Source: Acetobacter aceti NBRC 14818
Lineage (GTDB): Bacteria; Pseudomonadota; Alphaproteobacteria; Acetobacterales; Acetobacteraceae
Assembly (NCBI RefSeq): GCF_000193495.2
Contig: NZ_AP023410.1
Span: forward strand, 1,240,001 to 1,304,000
Length of the DNA stretch: 64,000 nt
Direction: 5' to 3'
The notes under the pieces were generated by a model. It was given only the letters and a program-made list of their open reading frames with translations, searched no databases and was not told where the DNA came from. The position numbers and the translations under genes are program-made. Positions 1 to 7,612 of this stretch are shown piece after piece; within the stretch, counting starts at the first letter, position 1; the number at the start of each line of letters is the position of its first letter.

Positions 1-171
1 TTCCATCGTGAACCCCGCTACCGCGAGAGTAATCCGCAACGCAGACGAACTCAGTTGTTCAATATTGTAAGGGGGATATCCATCCCCTGACGACTTGGAC
101 GCACGCTCAAGCATGGTCTCAAGATGATCAAAGCCGAGAAACATCGGCGATCCAAACACTCTTCCAGACAT
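1..171 (-). CDS. Small heat shock protein (Hsp20 family), 5' part only
   Basis: The first 57 codons of a leftward gene that runs off the window. The start MSGRVFGSPMFLGFDHLE, followed by GYPPYNIEQ and RITLAVAGF, is the N-terminal arm and first alpha-crystallin strands of alphaproteobacterial HspA/IbpA-type chaperones, which hold unfolding proteins in the cytoplasm during heat stress. The ATG at 169-171 follows a strong ribosome site (GGAGGAGG about 6 bases upstream). A sigma-32-like promoter lies upstream at 241-271, which fits heat induction. The C-terminal half of the alpha-crystallin domain and the IxI tail are outside the window. Confidence 0.85.
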   Translation of the reverse strand, partial: MSGRVFGSPMFLGFDHLETMLERASKSSGDGYPPYNIEQLSSSALRITLAVAGFTME

Positions 172-240
172 TTCAGCCTCCTCCAGTGAGCGAGACACTC
201 TCGGACCGGTCCCTCTTGGGCAACCTGTCTCCCTATAGGG

Positions 241-271
241 ATATGGAGTTTCTATCCTGGCTTGCAAGGGG
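241..271 (-). promoter_or_regulatory. Sigma-32 (RpoH)-like promoter for the Hsp20 gene
   Basis: Read on the minus strand, CCCCTTGCAAG (revcomp of 261-271) resembles the RpoH -35 element CTTGAA. CTCCATAT (revcomp of 241-248) resembles the -10 element CCCCATNT. The gap is about 12-15 bases depending on where the elements are drawn. The elements lie about 70 bases upstream of an Hsp20 start codon. This is motif matching by eye; no transcription start is known. Confidence 0.55.
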
Positions 272-300
272 CCGCTTAAGGAGAGGAATAAATCACTTCC

Positions 301-1302
301 TCAATGAGGTCGCGCTGTAAACTGTTTCAGCACCGCCATCTGGGGTTTTTCAACCCCATCCCTACCTGGTTGCACTGAGTACATATAATTCCCCCACATC
401 GGTCCGCCAGCCCAGTATGTCCAGCCATACCAGACATCTGACGTCTGATTGATGAAGTTCAAGGCAACACGAAGATCGGCCAGACACCCGGCATTGTCGC
501 TGACCCCGAACTCACCAAGCAGCCCCTTCGCCTTGTGTGCTTTCAACCAGTCCGTGAAAGGCCTCAGCCGACCTTCCACCTGATTCTCCGGCACGCATTC
601 CGCCGAAGTTCCTGAACTGTCACGATCGAAATACTGATGCGCCTCAAAAATCAGACCGTGACGCGGGTCAGTCAGGGTCGCCAAAGCATCTCCGTTCACC
701 TGTGGAAAATTATGTGCGCCATCCCACTGCACACCAGACACTGTAATCAGATTTTTGGCACCTGTAGCCCTGATGGCGTTGATGACTTTCTGCTGGATGG
801 CTGCCCAGTCCCCAGCGGACGGCAGTTTTGGTTCATTCATAATACCAAAGAGAACATGAGGATCGTTGGCAAAAACGCGAGCCAGCTTCACCCAGACATC
901 AACAAAGTCATCAACCTTGACCGCGTCCGATCCAATAAGCTGGCCATGATATGAACCGTAATTATGCAGATCGATGATGACATTTGCCTTGCCGGCTTTT
1001 GCCATCGCCACCACACTCTGAATGTGAGCGAGATAGCGGGGATCAAGACCGGATAATGGCTGGGGCTGAAGGCGTTCCCAAAGCACAGGAAGACGGATCA
1101 GCTTCATTCCCGCCGCAGTAAAGTAATCCACCTCTCCCTGTCGGGGAAACATGTAATCCCAGCCATCACGTCCGGGTACTTTGCCGCTCGCAAATGCAGC
1201 TGCGGACAGGTTAATACCCGCTATCGGTGCAGCGCTGACTTTATCAGCTACGAGGCATGAAGCGCCCAAAACGAAGCATGACAGGAAACGGGTCAGGTTC
1301 AT
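301..1302 (-). CDS. Secreted GH5-family glycoside hydrolase (endoglucanase-like)
   Basis: A 333-residue protein with an N-terminal signal peptide (MNLTRFLSCFVLGASCLVA, likely cleaved near VSAAP), so exported. The mature part is a complete GH5 barrel: IDLHNYGSYHG carries the conserved substrate-side histidine, FGIMNEPK supplies the acid/base glutamate, and LLGEFGVS supplies the nucleophile glutamate. FEAHQYFDRDSSG and WTYWAGGPMWG complete the cleft. GH5 enzymes of this type cut beta-1,4-glucans; a related polysaccharide is possible. It is transcribed divergently from exopolysaccharide glycosyltransferase genes, so it may trim or release the polymer they make, which is inference from position. 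The ATG follows a good GGAG ribosome site. Confidence 0.85.
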   Translation of the reverse strand: MNLTRFLSCFVLGASCLVADKVSAAPIAGINLSAAAFASGKVPGRDGWDYMFPRQGEVDYFTAAGMKLIRLPVLWERLQPQPLSGLDPRYLAHIQSVVAMAKAGKANVIIDLHNYGSYHGQLIGSDAVKVDDFVDVWVKLARVFANDPHVLFGIMNEPKLPSAGDWAAIQQKVINAIRATGAKNLITVSGVQWDGAHNFPQVNGDALATLTDPRHGLIFEAHQYFDRDSSGTSAECVPENQVEGRLRPFTDWLKAHKAKGLLGEFGVSDNAGCLADLRVALNFINQTSDVWYGWTYWAGGPMWGNYMYSVQPGRDGVEKPQMAVLKQFTARPH

Positions 1303-1579
1303 TTATTTTCTCCGGCCTAACAAAAGCATCTCCCAACGATTATGCAGAACCGGAAACCTCCCATCATATTGGTAAATATCTTCATGAGACCAATAAATAT
1401 CCACTTGTGGACTTAAAAAAATATCCTTCCAGTGCTGATTGCATCCTACATGACACACACACAACAATTGATTTATTCACTCTCAACCTGTTGATTATGC
1501 AGGTCAGAATGGCAATGATTGGTCTGCGGCGAAAACGCCTGTTGCGTTATTCCTGTAAACGGAGGAAACACGTTCCACC
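1303..1579. promoter_or_regulatory. Divergent promoter region between the GH5 gene and the glycosyltransferase genes
   Basis: 277 bases, AT-richer than the flanking genes, between two divergent starts. It must hold the promoters of both. An inverted repeat ATTGGT/ACCAAT (1368-1394, 15-base loop) is visible and could be an operator. No sigma consensus stands out clearly. Confidence 0.4.
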
Positions 1580-3850
1580 ATGACCAGCTTCCTTGTTCTT
1601 TCTGTGCATGACTTCCGTTCGCGCCGCAAGGCCAGCGTGCATTTCATCGCAACCGAACTGGCTAAACGTGGTCAGGTGAGATTCTATTCCACCGGACTCA
1701 GCCGCCTTTCCGAACATCGCGGTGACACCCGCACGGATCTCGCACCACGCGCCAACCGCGTCGAAGTCGAGAATGGTGTTGAGTGCTACCTCCAGCGTGG
1801 TTTCTGGCATCCGTTCAGAATCATGAAACCCGGGATGGGCCCGCTGGAATCCGCCATGTTCCGCTTCTATCGCTGGCGCATGCCCTCCATCCTGAAGCAA
1901 TGGATACAACAGGCGGACGTCGTGTTCATCGAGTCCGGCATGGCGGCCGTCTATATTGCTGATGTAAAGCGCCTGAACCCTAAGGCCAGACTTGTTTATC
2001 TGGCTTCCGATGACCTTTCCGTCGTCGGAGCAGCTCAAACGATCCGAAAAGAATTTTCTCGCAATTTTGACAAGATCGACCTTGTCAGGCTGCCTTCCCG
2101 TCTTCTGCTGGAGGGAATGCCACACAGCCGGAACGCAATCTTCGCGCCTCAGGGCGTAGATCGCGACCTCATGGAACGCCCCCGTCCATCTCCATTCAAA
2201 GGACGTCTGGCCTGCGTCTCAGTTGGCTCCATGCTGTTCGACGCCAGCTTCTTCAATCTGGCCGCACCGGAATTCCCCGACCTGGATTTTCACATCATCG
2301 GAGCAGGACGGGCAGCCGAAGCACTCGACTCGCGGCCCAATATCATCGTCCACGATGAAATGCCGTTTGAAGAAACACTGGGCTATATACAGAACTGTGC
2401 ATTTGGTGTCGCACCTTACAAAGATGCGAACACGCCCCGCTATCTGTTCGATACCTCTCTCAAGCTCAAACAGTTCGCCTTTTTTGGAAAACCGGCAGTC
2501 TGTCCTGAATTTGCTGCAGGTGGAGACAAGAGTCGGTTTGGCTATGTGCCCGGCAACAAAACTTCGATCCTTACCGCCATTCGCGGCGCTCTTACCTGTA
2601 CGGACACGATCACTCTCGACATCCCGACATGGGGCGAAGTCGTCGACCGGCTGCTTGCGCCAGAGCGGTTTCCCGAACATCGCATTGTGAATGTGACCAA
2701 CGGTCAGACCGTCGCCATTTACCGCACCGAAATCCTGCCGCTTTCAGAAACATTCGTGCGCGATCAGGCTCTTTGGCTCCATCGCTGGAAGCCTGTTCTG
2801 ATTGGCGAACGCGAAGTCGACAAGCTGCCGCTGGAAGGATTGCCCGTCAAATCCGTCTACAAGGGGGCTGCGACTTTCCTGCAAAAAGCGTGTGGAGCGA
2901 TAGCCCGTCGGCTTGATCTCCCTGCTCCGGGGATCATGCGCATTGCCCGACAGGTTCATCCCAGCCTCATCCATGCCCATTTCGGTTTTGACGGCGTCGA
3001 GGCATGGCCTATTGCCCAGCGGCTTGGTGTTCCATTGGTGGTGACACTTCATGGATCGGACATCACCACACACATGAACTGGTTTGCATCTGGGCAAGGA
3101 GGACGTCGCTGGAAGGATTATCCTCGCAAACTGGCCAAACTGGTGAAACGTCCGAACGTCAGTTTCATCGCTGTGTCAGGGCCGATCCGTGAGGCGGCCA
3201 TTCGCGTTGGCGTTCCTGCCAACCGTATTTCTGTCTGTCACATCGGCATCAATATCGAGCGTTTTCAGCCTTCCGACCCTCCAGCGGGAAAACGAGAGCC
3301 CATTATTCTGTTTGTCGGCCGGCTTGTAGAGAAGAAGGGCGCCACCATCCTTCTGGAAGCTTTCCGCCACGTCCGCCATGCAGTGCCTGATGCACGACTG
3401 ATTCTTGCCGGAGACGGAGCACAGAGAACCGCACTGGAACAACAGGCATCTTCGATCGGTGCAGTGACCTTTATGGGTGCCGTCAGCCGTGAAACTGTTC
3501 AGTCGCTCATGAAAACAACACGTGTTTTCTGTCTGCCCAGCATCACGGCATCGAATGGTGACGCTGAAGGGCTTGGACTTGTTCTTCTGGAGGCACAGGC
3601 CAGCGGCATACCCGTTGTCACTTCCGCCAATGGCGGAGCCACCGAAGGTATGGTGGACGGTGAAACTGGCTTTGCTTTTCAGGAGAAAGATACGGAGGCT
3701 CTCACCCGCCATCTGATCACTCTGCTGACCGATGATGCGATGGCGACCCGCTTTGGAAAAAATGCCCGTGCTTACATTGAAGAAAAGCACGATATCCGAA
3801 CCTGCACGGCGCGCCTCGAGGCCGCATATGACTGGGCCTGCGCACAATGA
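1580..3850 (+). CDS. Fusion glycosyltransferase: GumK-like GT70 domain plus GT4 domain
   Basis: 756 residues, about twice the size of either parent family. Roughly residues 1-365 resemble Xanthomonas GumK, the membrane-associated beta-1,2-glucuronosyltransferase of xanthan synthesis. Matching stretches are LVLSVHDFRSRRKASVHFI, VFIESGMAAVYI, SVGSMLFDASFF, FHIIGAGR and the late KSRFGYVPGN. From about residue 375 a second enzyme begins, a GT-B fold GT4 transferase of the colanic-acid type, with HAHFGFDG, VTLHGSDIT, ILFVGRLVEKKGA and the E-x7-E signature in EGLGLVLLEAQ. It therefore probably adds two successive sugars, a uronic acid and another, to a lipid-linked repeat unit. The next gene overlaps by 4 bases. 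The donor of the GT4 half cannot be read. The ribosome site GGAGG is 14 bases from the ATG, rather far. Confidence 0.85.
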   Translation: MTSFLVLSVHDFRSRRKASVHFIATELAKRGQVRFYSTGLSRLSEHRGDTRTDLAPRANRVEVENGVECYLQRGFWHPFRIMKPGMGPLESAMFRFYRWRMPSILKQWIQQADVVFIESGMAAVYIADVKRLNPKARLVYLASDDLSVVGAAQTIRKEFSRNFDKIDLVRLPSRLLLEGMPHSRNAIFAPQGVDRDLMERPRPSPFKGRLACVSVGSMLFDASFFNLAAPEFPDLDFHIIGAGRAAEALDSRPNIIVHDEMPFEETLGYIQNCAFGVAPYKDANTPRYLFDTSLKLKQFAFFGKPAVCPEFAAGGDKSRFGYVPGNKTSILTAIRGALTCTDTITLDIPTWGEVVDRLLAPERFPEHRIVNVTNGQTVAIYRTEILPLSETFVRDQALWLHRWKPVLIGEREVDKLPLEGLPVKSVYKGAATFLQKACGAIARRLDLPAPGIMRIARQVHPSLIHAHFGFDGVEAWPIAQRLGVPLVVTLHGSDITTHMNWFASGQGGRRWKDYPRKLAKLVKRPNVSFIAVSGPIREAAIRVGVPANRISVCHIGINIERFQPSDPPAGKREPIILFVGRLVEKKGATILLEAFRHVRHAVPDARLILAGDGAQRTALEQQASSIGAVTFMGAVSRETVQSLMKTTRVFCLPSITASNGDAEGLGLVLLEAQASGIPVVTSANGGATEGMVDGETGFAFQEKDTEALTRHLITLLTDDAMATRFGKNARAYIEEKHDIRTCTARLEAAYDWACAQ

Positions 3851-4815
3851 CCGTCACATTCTCTGTTATCGTCCCCGTTTATAATGCAGAAGCTTTTCTG
3901 GATCGGGCTATTCGCTCTGTTCAGCAGCAGACATTGTCGCCACAGGACATCCTGGTAATCGACGACTGCTCTACAGACGGCACCTACAACAAGGTTGCTG
4001 AACTGGCGAAAGAAGATCCTCGTATACGCCTCCTGCAAACACCCCAGAATGGCGGTCCTTCTACAGCCCGCAATCTTGGTTTCGATAACGCAACAGGCGA
4101 CTGGGTTGCTGTTCTTGATGCCGATGACGCTTTCGCTCCAGACCGTCTGGAGCAGTTTGCTGCGATGATCGAGCGTTCATCGGCCGATCTTCTCGCTGAT
4201 GATCTTCTTTATTACGACTCAGGCGCAGGATGCGTGACAGTGTCAGCCAGAGCTACACAAGGATTCAATGGGAAATCCATCACACTGAAAGACTTTCTGA
4301 GCCACAATGTGGTGGACGGAAAATCTATGGACTGGGGACTATTGAAGCCTGTCTTCCGACGTAAATTCCTTTCTGAAACCGGACTACGCTATCCCACCGA
4401 TATACGGCACGGAGAAGATTTTTCTTTCATTATCAGCCTCCTTTTGAAAGGAGCCCGATTTATACTGATTGATCAGCCGCTTTACCTTTACACACAGCGC
4501 TCCGGCGGTATCAGTAAGAAACTATCAGACCTGTCTCGTACCAGCATAGCGTATGGCGCACTTGCGAATTCTGCGCTTGTTCTTGCTCATCAGGGTGGGA
4601 TCGCGGGGCACCCTGAACTGGTCGATTTACTTAAAGAGCGTGCCAGTGGTTTAATGCGACTGGATGACGCCTATTTTTTTTCTATCGCTATCCGCAAAGG
4701 GGATATTAAAGGCTTAGTCAGCCGCTCAATAAAACGACCGGTGTTTGTGCGGCAAGCATTCTACTCTATTCTACGCGCTCTTCAAAAAAGGATTATACAT
4801 AATATCAAGATGTAA
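3847..4815 (+). CDS. GT2-family glycosyltransferase
   Basis: 322 residues with a GT-A fold. The N-terminus SVIVPVYNAEAFLDRAI leads into the nucleotide-sugar binding region (VIDDCSTDGT), NGGPSTARNLG and the DxD metal motif in VLDADDAF. GEDFSFIISLLLKGARF is the usual acceptor-side ED motif. Proteins like this transfer one sugar from a UDP or GDP donor during exopolysaccharide or O-antigen assembly. The start overlaps the stop of the GumK-GT4 gene (ATGA), so the two are translationally coupled. The G+C content drops toward the 3' end, at the border of an AT-rich segment. The specific sugar is unknown. Confidence 0.85.
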   Translation: MTVTFSVIVPVYNAEAFLDRAIRSVQQQTLSPQDILVIDDCSTDGTYNKVAELAKEDPRIRLLQTPQNGGPSTARNLGFDNATGDWVAVLDADDAFAPDRLEQFAAMIERSSADLLADDLLYYDSGAGCVTVSARATQGFNGKSITLKDFLSHNVVDGKSMDWGLLKPVFRRKFLSETGLRYPTDIRHGEDFSFIISLLLKGARFILIDQPLYLYTQRSGGISKKLSDLSRTSIAYGALANSALVLAHQGGIAGHPELVDLLKERASGLMRLDDAYFFSIAIRKGDIKGLVSRSIKRPVFVRQAFYSILRALQKRIIHNIKM

Positions 4816-4931
4816 ATTATTTATCAAAAAGGCTGAAGGTTTCAAAAAGCTCCTGGGTTTGAGTGCTCCGTATCGCGCCCATCTCTCATGATTTAAGAAG
4901 AGATTGAAAGCAACTACACAAAGACATTTTT

Positions 4932-4949
4932 TGACGTTGACAAACGTCA
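4932..4949. repeat. Perfect 7-base inverted repeat in the convergent gap
   Basis: TGACGTT-GACA-AACGTCA lies in the 215-base gap between the convergent GT2 and GT14 genes. It can form a stable hairpin. It is preceded by T6 on the plus strand but not followed by a T run on either strand, so it is not a canonical intrinsic terminator. No other feature is seen in this gap. Confidence 0.4.
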
Positions 4950-5030
4950 TTTGCTGACAGGTTCAGTTGATCAAAAACGCAACTAACTTACTCACTGCCA
5001 AGTGCATAATACTCTCCAACCATGAAATAT

Positions 5031-6116
5031 TTAAATTTCTTTACGCCATAAACGCTCTATTTCCTTCGAAATTTCTGAATTACATTTTCGAGCAAAAAAA
5101 CATGATGAAGCAAGGACTTCTGGCAAATCGATTTTATTCAATTTCCTCAGATCAATAGACTCAAACAGTTTTTGCCTCAATGTACGCTCTGTAGGAACAG
5201 TCTTTTTAATATAATGCGTTCTCTGCTCTGTCGCACTGGGGAGTATTCTCCTAAAATTCTCTCCAGATCGACGTAAATATCGGATATATAAAGTATTAAA
5301 GTAAATTTCATCAGGAGCCAGGCTCCATTTCAAAATATGATCTAAATCAGGATGGGATTTTACAAACCATTCTGCTACTTCCCTATTTGCTGCAAAAAAT
5401 TGAGATCCTCTCCAAAGATCTGATAACGAAACTTTTCGCTCCAAAGGAATTTTACCAGAAAATTTTTTATAGAAATTCCATATTCTGGAATGAATAATGC
5501 TTTTTTTTGGATTAAGAATTTCTACATCACATGGTTGAAATTTTGTTACAGAATAGCGGCCAAATCCTTCTGATGATAAATTCTCTGGGTTAATTTCACC
5601 CCATACAGAAAATAAATTTCCATTATTTCGTAACAACTCATCATTTATTTTAACAGGAAATTTTATTGGGAAACACGATCCACTTATAAGAACAAAACGA
5701 TCACTCTCAATATCCTTTAGTGCTTCACGAATTAGATTTTTCATAGCATTCACCATGGAAAATCCACCCCAATTCACTCTCACTCTATTTTTTATAAACA
5801 CAACTCTTTCATTTTTAAATAATAAGCCATTTTTATCAAACTTTATTTTCGCATCAATATGAACATAAATAATAGATCTAACATCCAACAAAAGAGACTC
5901 AAGCAGTAATCTCAACTGCACATCAATCTCGTGAGCTATGATCATATATGATATTTTTAATTTTTTATTATTTATATTATTGTTTTTTAAATATTTTGTT
6001 TTTTTGCTATATTTTTTGTATACATAGGTGGGTTTAATTTCAAGCAGATCATAAAATCTATTATATTTTACGTGCGTTTTTTTAGACTTCGTGCTTGCTT
6101 CGTATTTTTTTTGCAT
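5031..6116 (-). CDS. GT14-type (core-2/I-branching) beta-1,6-N-acetylglucosaminyltransferase-like protein, AT-rich
   Basis: 361 residues. After about 50 basic, Lys/Tyr-rich residues, the GT14 domain starts at KISYMIIAHE. Family landmarks are IIYVHIDAK, VRVNWGGFSMVNA, FVLISGSCFPIK, DLWRGSQFFAANREVAEWF and LAPDEIYFNTL. Bacterial members decorate surface polysaccharides with N-acetylhexosamine or related sugars. The gene is strikingly AT-rich with runs of Lys, Asn, Ile and AAA/TTT codons, unlike every other gene here, and its upstream flank is AT-rich too. This suggests acquisition from a low-G+C donor. It faces the other glycosyltransferase genes and may modify the same polymer. No frameshift is visible. 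Confidence 0.75.
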   Translation of the reverse strand: MQKKYEASTKSKKTHVKYNRFYDLLEIKPTYVYKKYSKKTKYLKNNNINNKKLKISYMIIAHEIDVQLRLLLESLLLDVRSIIYVHIDAKIKFDKNGLLFKNERVVFIKNRVRVNWGGFSMVNAMKNLIREALKDIESDRFVLISGSCFPIKFPVKINDELLRNNGNLFSVWGEINPENLSSEGFGRYSVTKFQPCDVEILNPKKSIIHSRIWNFYKKFSGKIPLERKVSLSDLWRGSQFFAANREVAEWFVKSHPDLDHILKWSLAPDEIYFNTLYIRYLRRSGENFRRILPSATEQRTHYIKKTVPTERTLRQKLFESIDLRKLNKIDLPEVLASSCFFARKCNSEISKEIERLWRKEI

Positions 6117-6786
6117 ATTCTTTGCCAGGATATAATTAATTATTTACGTTTTCTACATCTCACCACCAAGAGAACGAATTATCATTACATAACGAATCAT
6201 TTCTTTGAAATACATTATTTTTAGACGGAACAACGAGAATTATATATTTTAATTAAATAATTATTTTTTAGTTAGAATATATGAATTTAATTATATATAA
6301 ATATTTATACATAATTCTCATAACATATATATATTTATAAATTTAAACACGCTATCTAAATATTTAATTTTCTTAGAAATAAACAATTTCACATATCAAG
6401 GACGATTTTTTCGTGAATATAAATATTTTTCTTTAAAATAGAAAGTGCGTAATTTTTCTATACTTCGATTTCTTCAATAAGAGGATCTGCGCATAAGTGT
6501 TTAGTCCTTCGATTTGATGACGTGGTATGTTCACGAGAGTGAAAGGAGGCATTAAGGAACAGATATGTTTGGGGAATGCCACGACCAATTACGCTGGGTG
6601 CGCTGCACTACAGCGAACTAATCTTCGCTTTAGTTTAGAATCAGTTCAAAACGGTGGAAGTAGCAGTAAGAATCAGACAGCCACGACGATGTAATTCCAT
6701 ACAACACATCAAGTCTTTATTGGCTCACCTATGCCGACCCACTCAATAACTTAACTATAGCTCCTGCGATAAAAGCAACAAACGTC
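6117..6786. other. AT-rich intergenic region without a supported gene
   Basis: 670 bases. About 6120-6480 is extremely AT-rich, with long A/T runs, and continues the composition of the GT14 gene; it presumably holds that gene's promoter. About 6480-6786 returns toward ordinary composition but contains only short broken frames on both strands. I looked for transposase motifs, terminal repeats and tRNA-like folds and found none I can defend. It may be decayed mobile DNA. Confidence 0.5.
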
Positions 6787-7545
6787 TTACAGACGCCTCA
6801 ACTGCTTCAGGCTGGCCCAACTCCCACCATGCAGTGCAAACACATCATGCAGTGTGATAGCCAGAAACCCACCTGCTCTCATCAGTTCACGTGCCAGAGG
6901 TTCGTCCAGTCCGATGACTTTTTCCGGCATCGCAGTCTCTGTGCAAAGGCGGATCAAAATCAACGCTGTTGCATGTACCTCCAAAGCACGCCTAAGAATA
7001 TCAGCAGCTTCCCGTTGCGTCTCTCTACCCTGACTGGACGTTCCGCAGACCGCCTCATCTGCCAGAAGACGATTTTTATTATCGAGAAAAAGCACACGCA
7101 ATTGTCCCGGCACAGCTCCTTCCAGAGCTGTATCGAAATATCCGAGAAGGGCCTCCCAGTTTCCCAGATGAGGACGCTCCCTCACCTCCGCTCCTCCAAG
7201 ACGCCGGGCGGCCAGTGAGGACAGTCTGAGAGTGGCGATACTGTCGCTGTTCATTCCAGCGTCTTTCAAGGCCGCGACCGGCGCGGAGAGAACCTCTGCG
7301 AAAGAACCAAACTGATTGATCAACGCTTTCGCCAGCGGTTTCGTATCACCACGCGGGATGCCAAAAAACAGCATCATTTCCAGAAGCTCATAATCCGCCA
7401 GAACCGATGCTCCGCGTGCAATCACCCGCTCTCGCATTCTCTTGCGATGGCCATAAGGCCCCGTGCTCGCAAACGGGAGGGTGCCATCTGAATGAGAGTT
7501 GGGAGCAGAGCCGGACATGGACAGATTCATGTCACTGAACGACAT
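6787..7545 (-). CDS. radC: RadC-family protein lacking the JAMM metal-binding motif
   Basis: About 252 residues from the ATG at 7545 (a TTG at 7554 also opens the frame; neither has a clear ribosome site). The N-terminal helix-hairpin-helix region is typical: GHRKRMRERVIARGASVLADYELLEMML is split here by GASVLADYELLEMMLF, then FGSFAEVL. The C-terminal MPN/JAB fold is recognisable from RVLFLDNKNRLLADEA and ALEVHATALILI. In ordinary RadC the next residues are HNHPSGDPTPS, which bind zinc. Here they read RLCTETAMPEK, so both histidines are gone. The fold is kept to the end (ITLHDVFALHGG). RadC's cellular role is unsettled even in model bacteria; this one is unlikely to be a metalloprotease. It has its own strand context, upstream of the efflux operon's end by 58-68 bases. 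Confidence 0.8.
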   Translation of the reverse strand: MSFSDMNLSMSGSAPNSHSDGTLPFASTGPYGHRKRMRERVIARGASVLADYELLEMMLFFGIPRGDTKPLAKALINQFGSFAEVLSAPVAALKDAGMNSDSIATLRLSSLAARRLGGAEVRERPHLGNWEALLGYFDTALEGAVPGQLRVLFLDNKNRLLADEAVCGTSSQGRETQREAADILRRALEVHATALILIRLCTETAMPEKVIGLDEPLARELMRAGGFLAITLHDVFALHGGSWASLKQLRRL

Positions 7546-7612
7546 GAATGCCAAGTCAGTTCATCCCTCTTGCCTTCCCACAGGGACAGAAGCCCATGCA
7601 GAAAAATGTGAA

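Noticed and set aside
6117..6786. Insertion sequence or phage remnant
   Set aside because: No transposase motif, terminal inverted repeat or target duplication could be seen.
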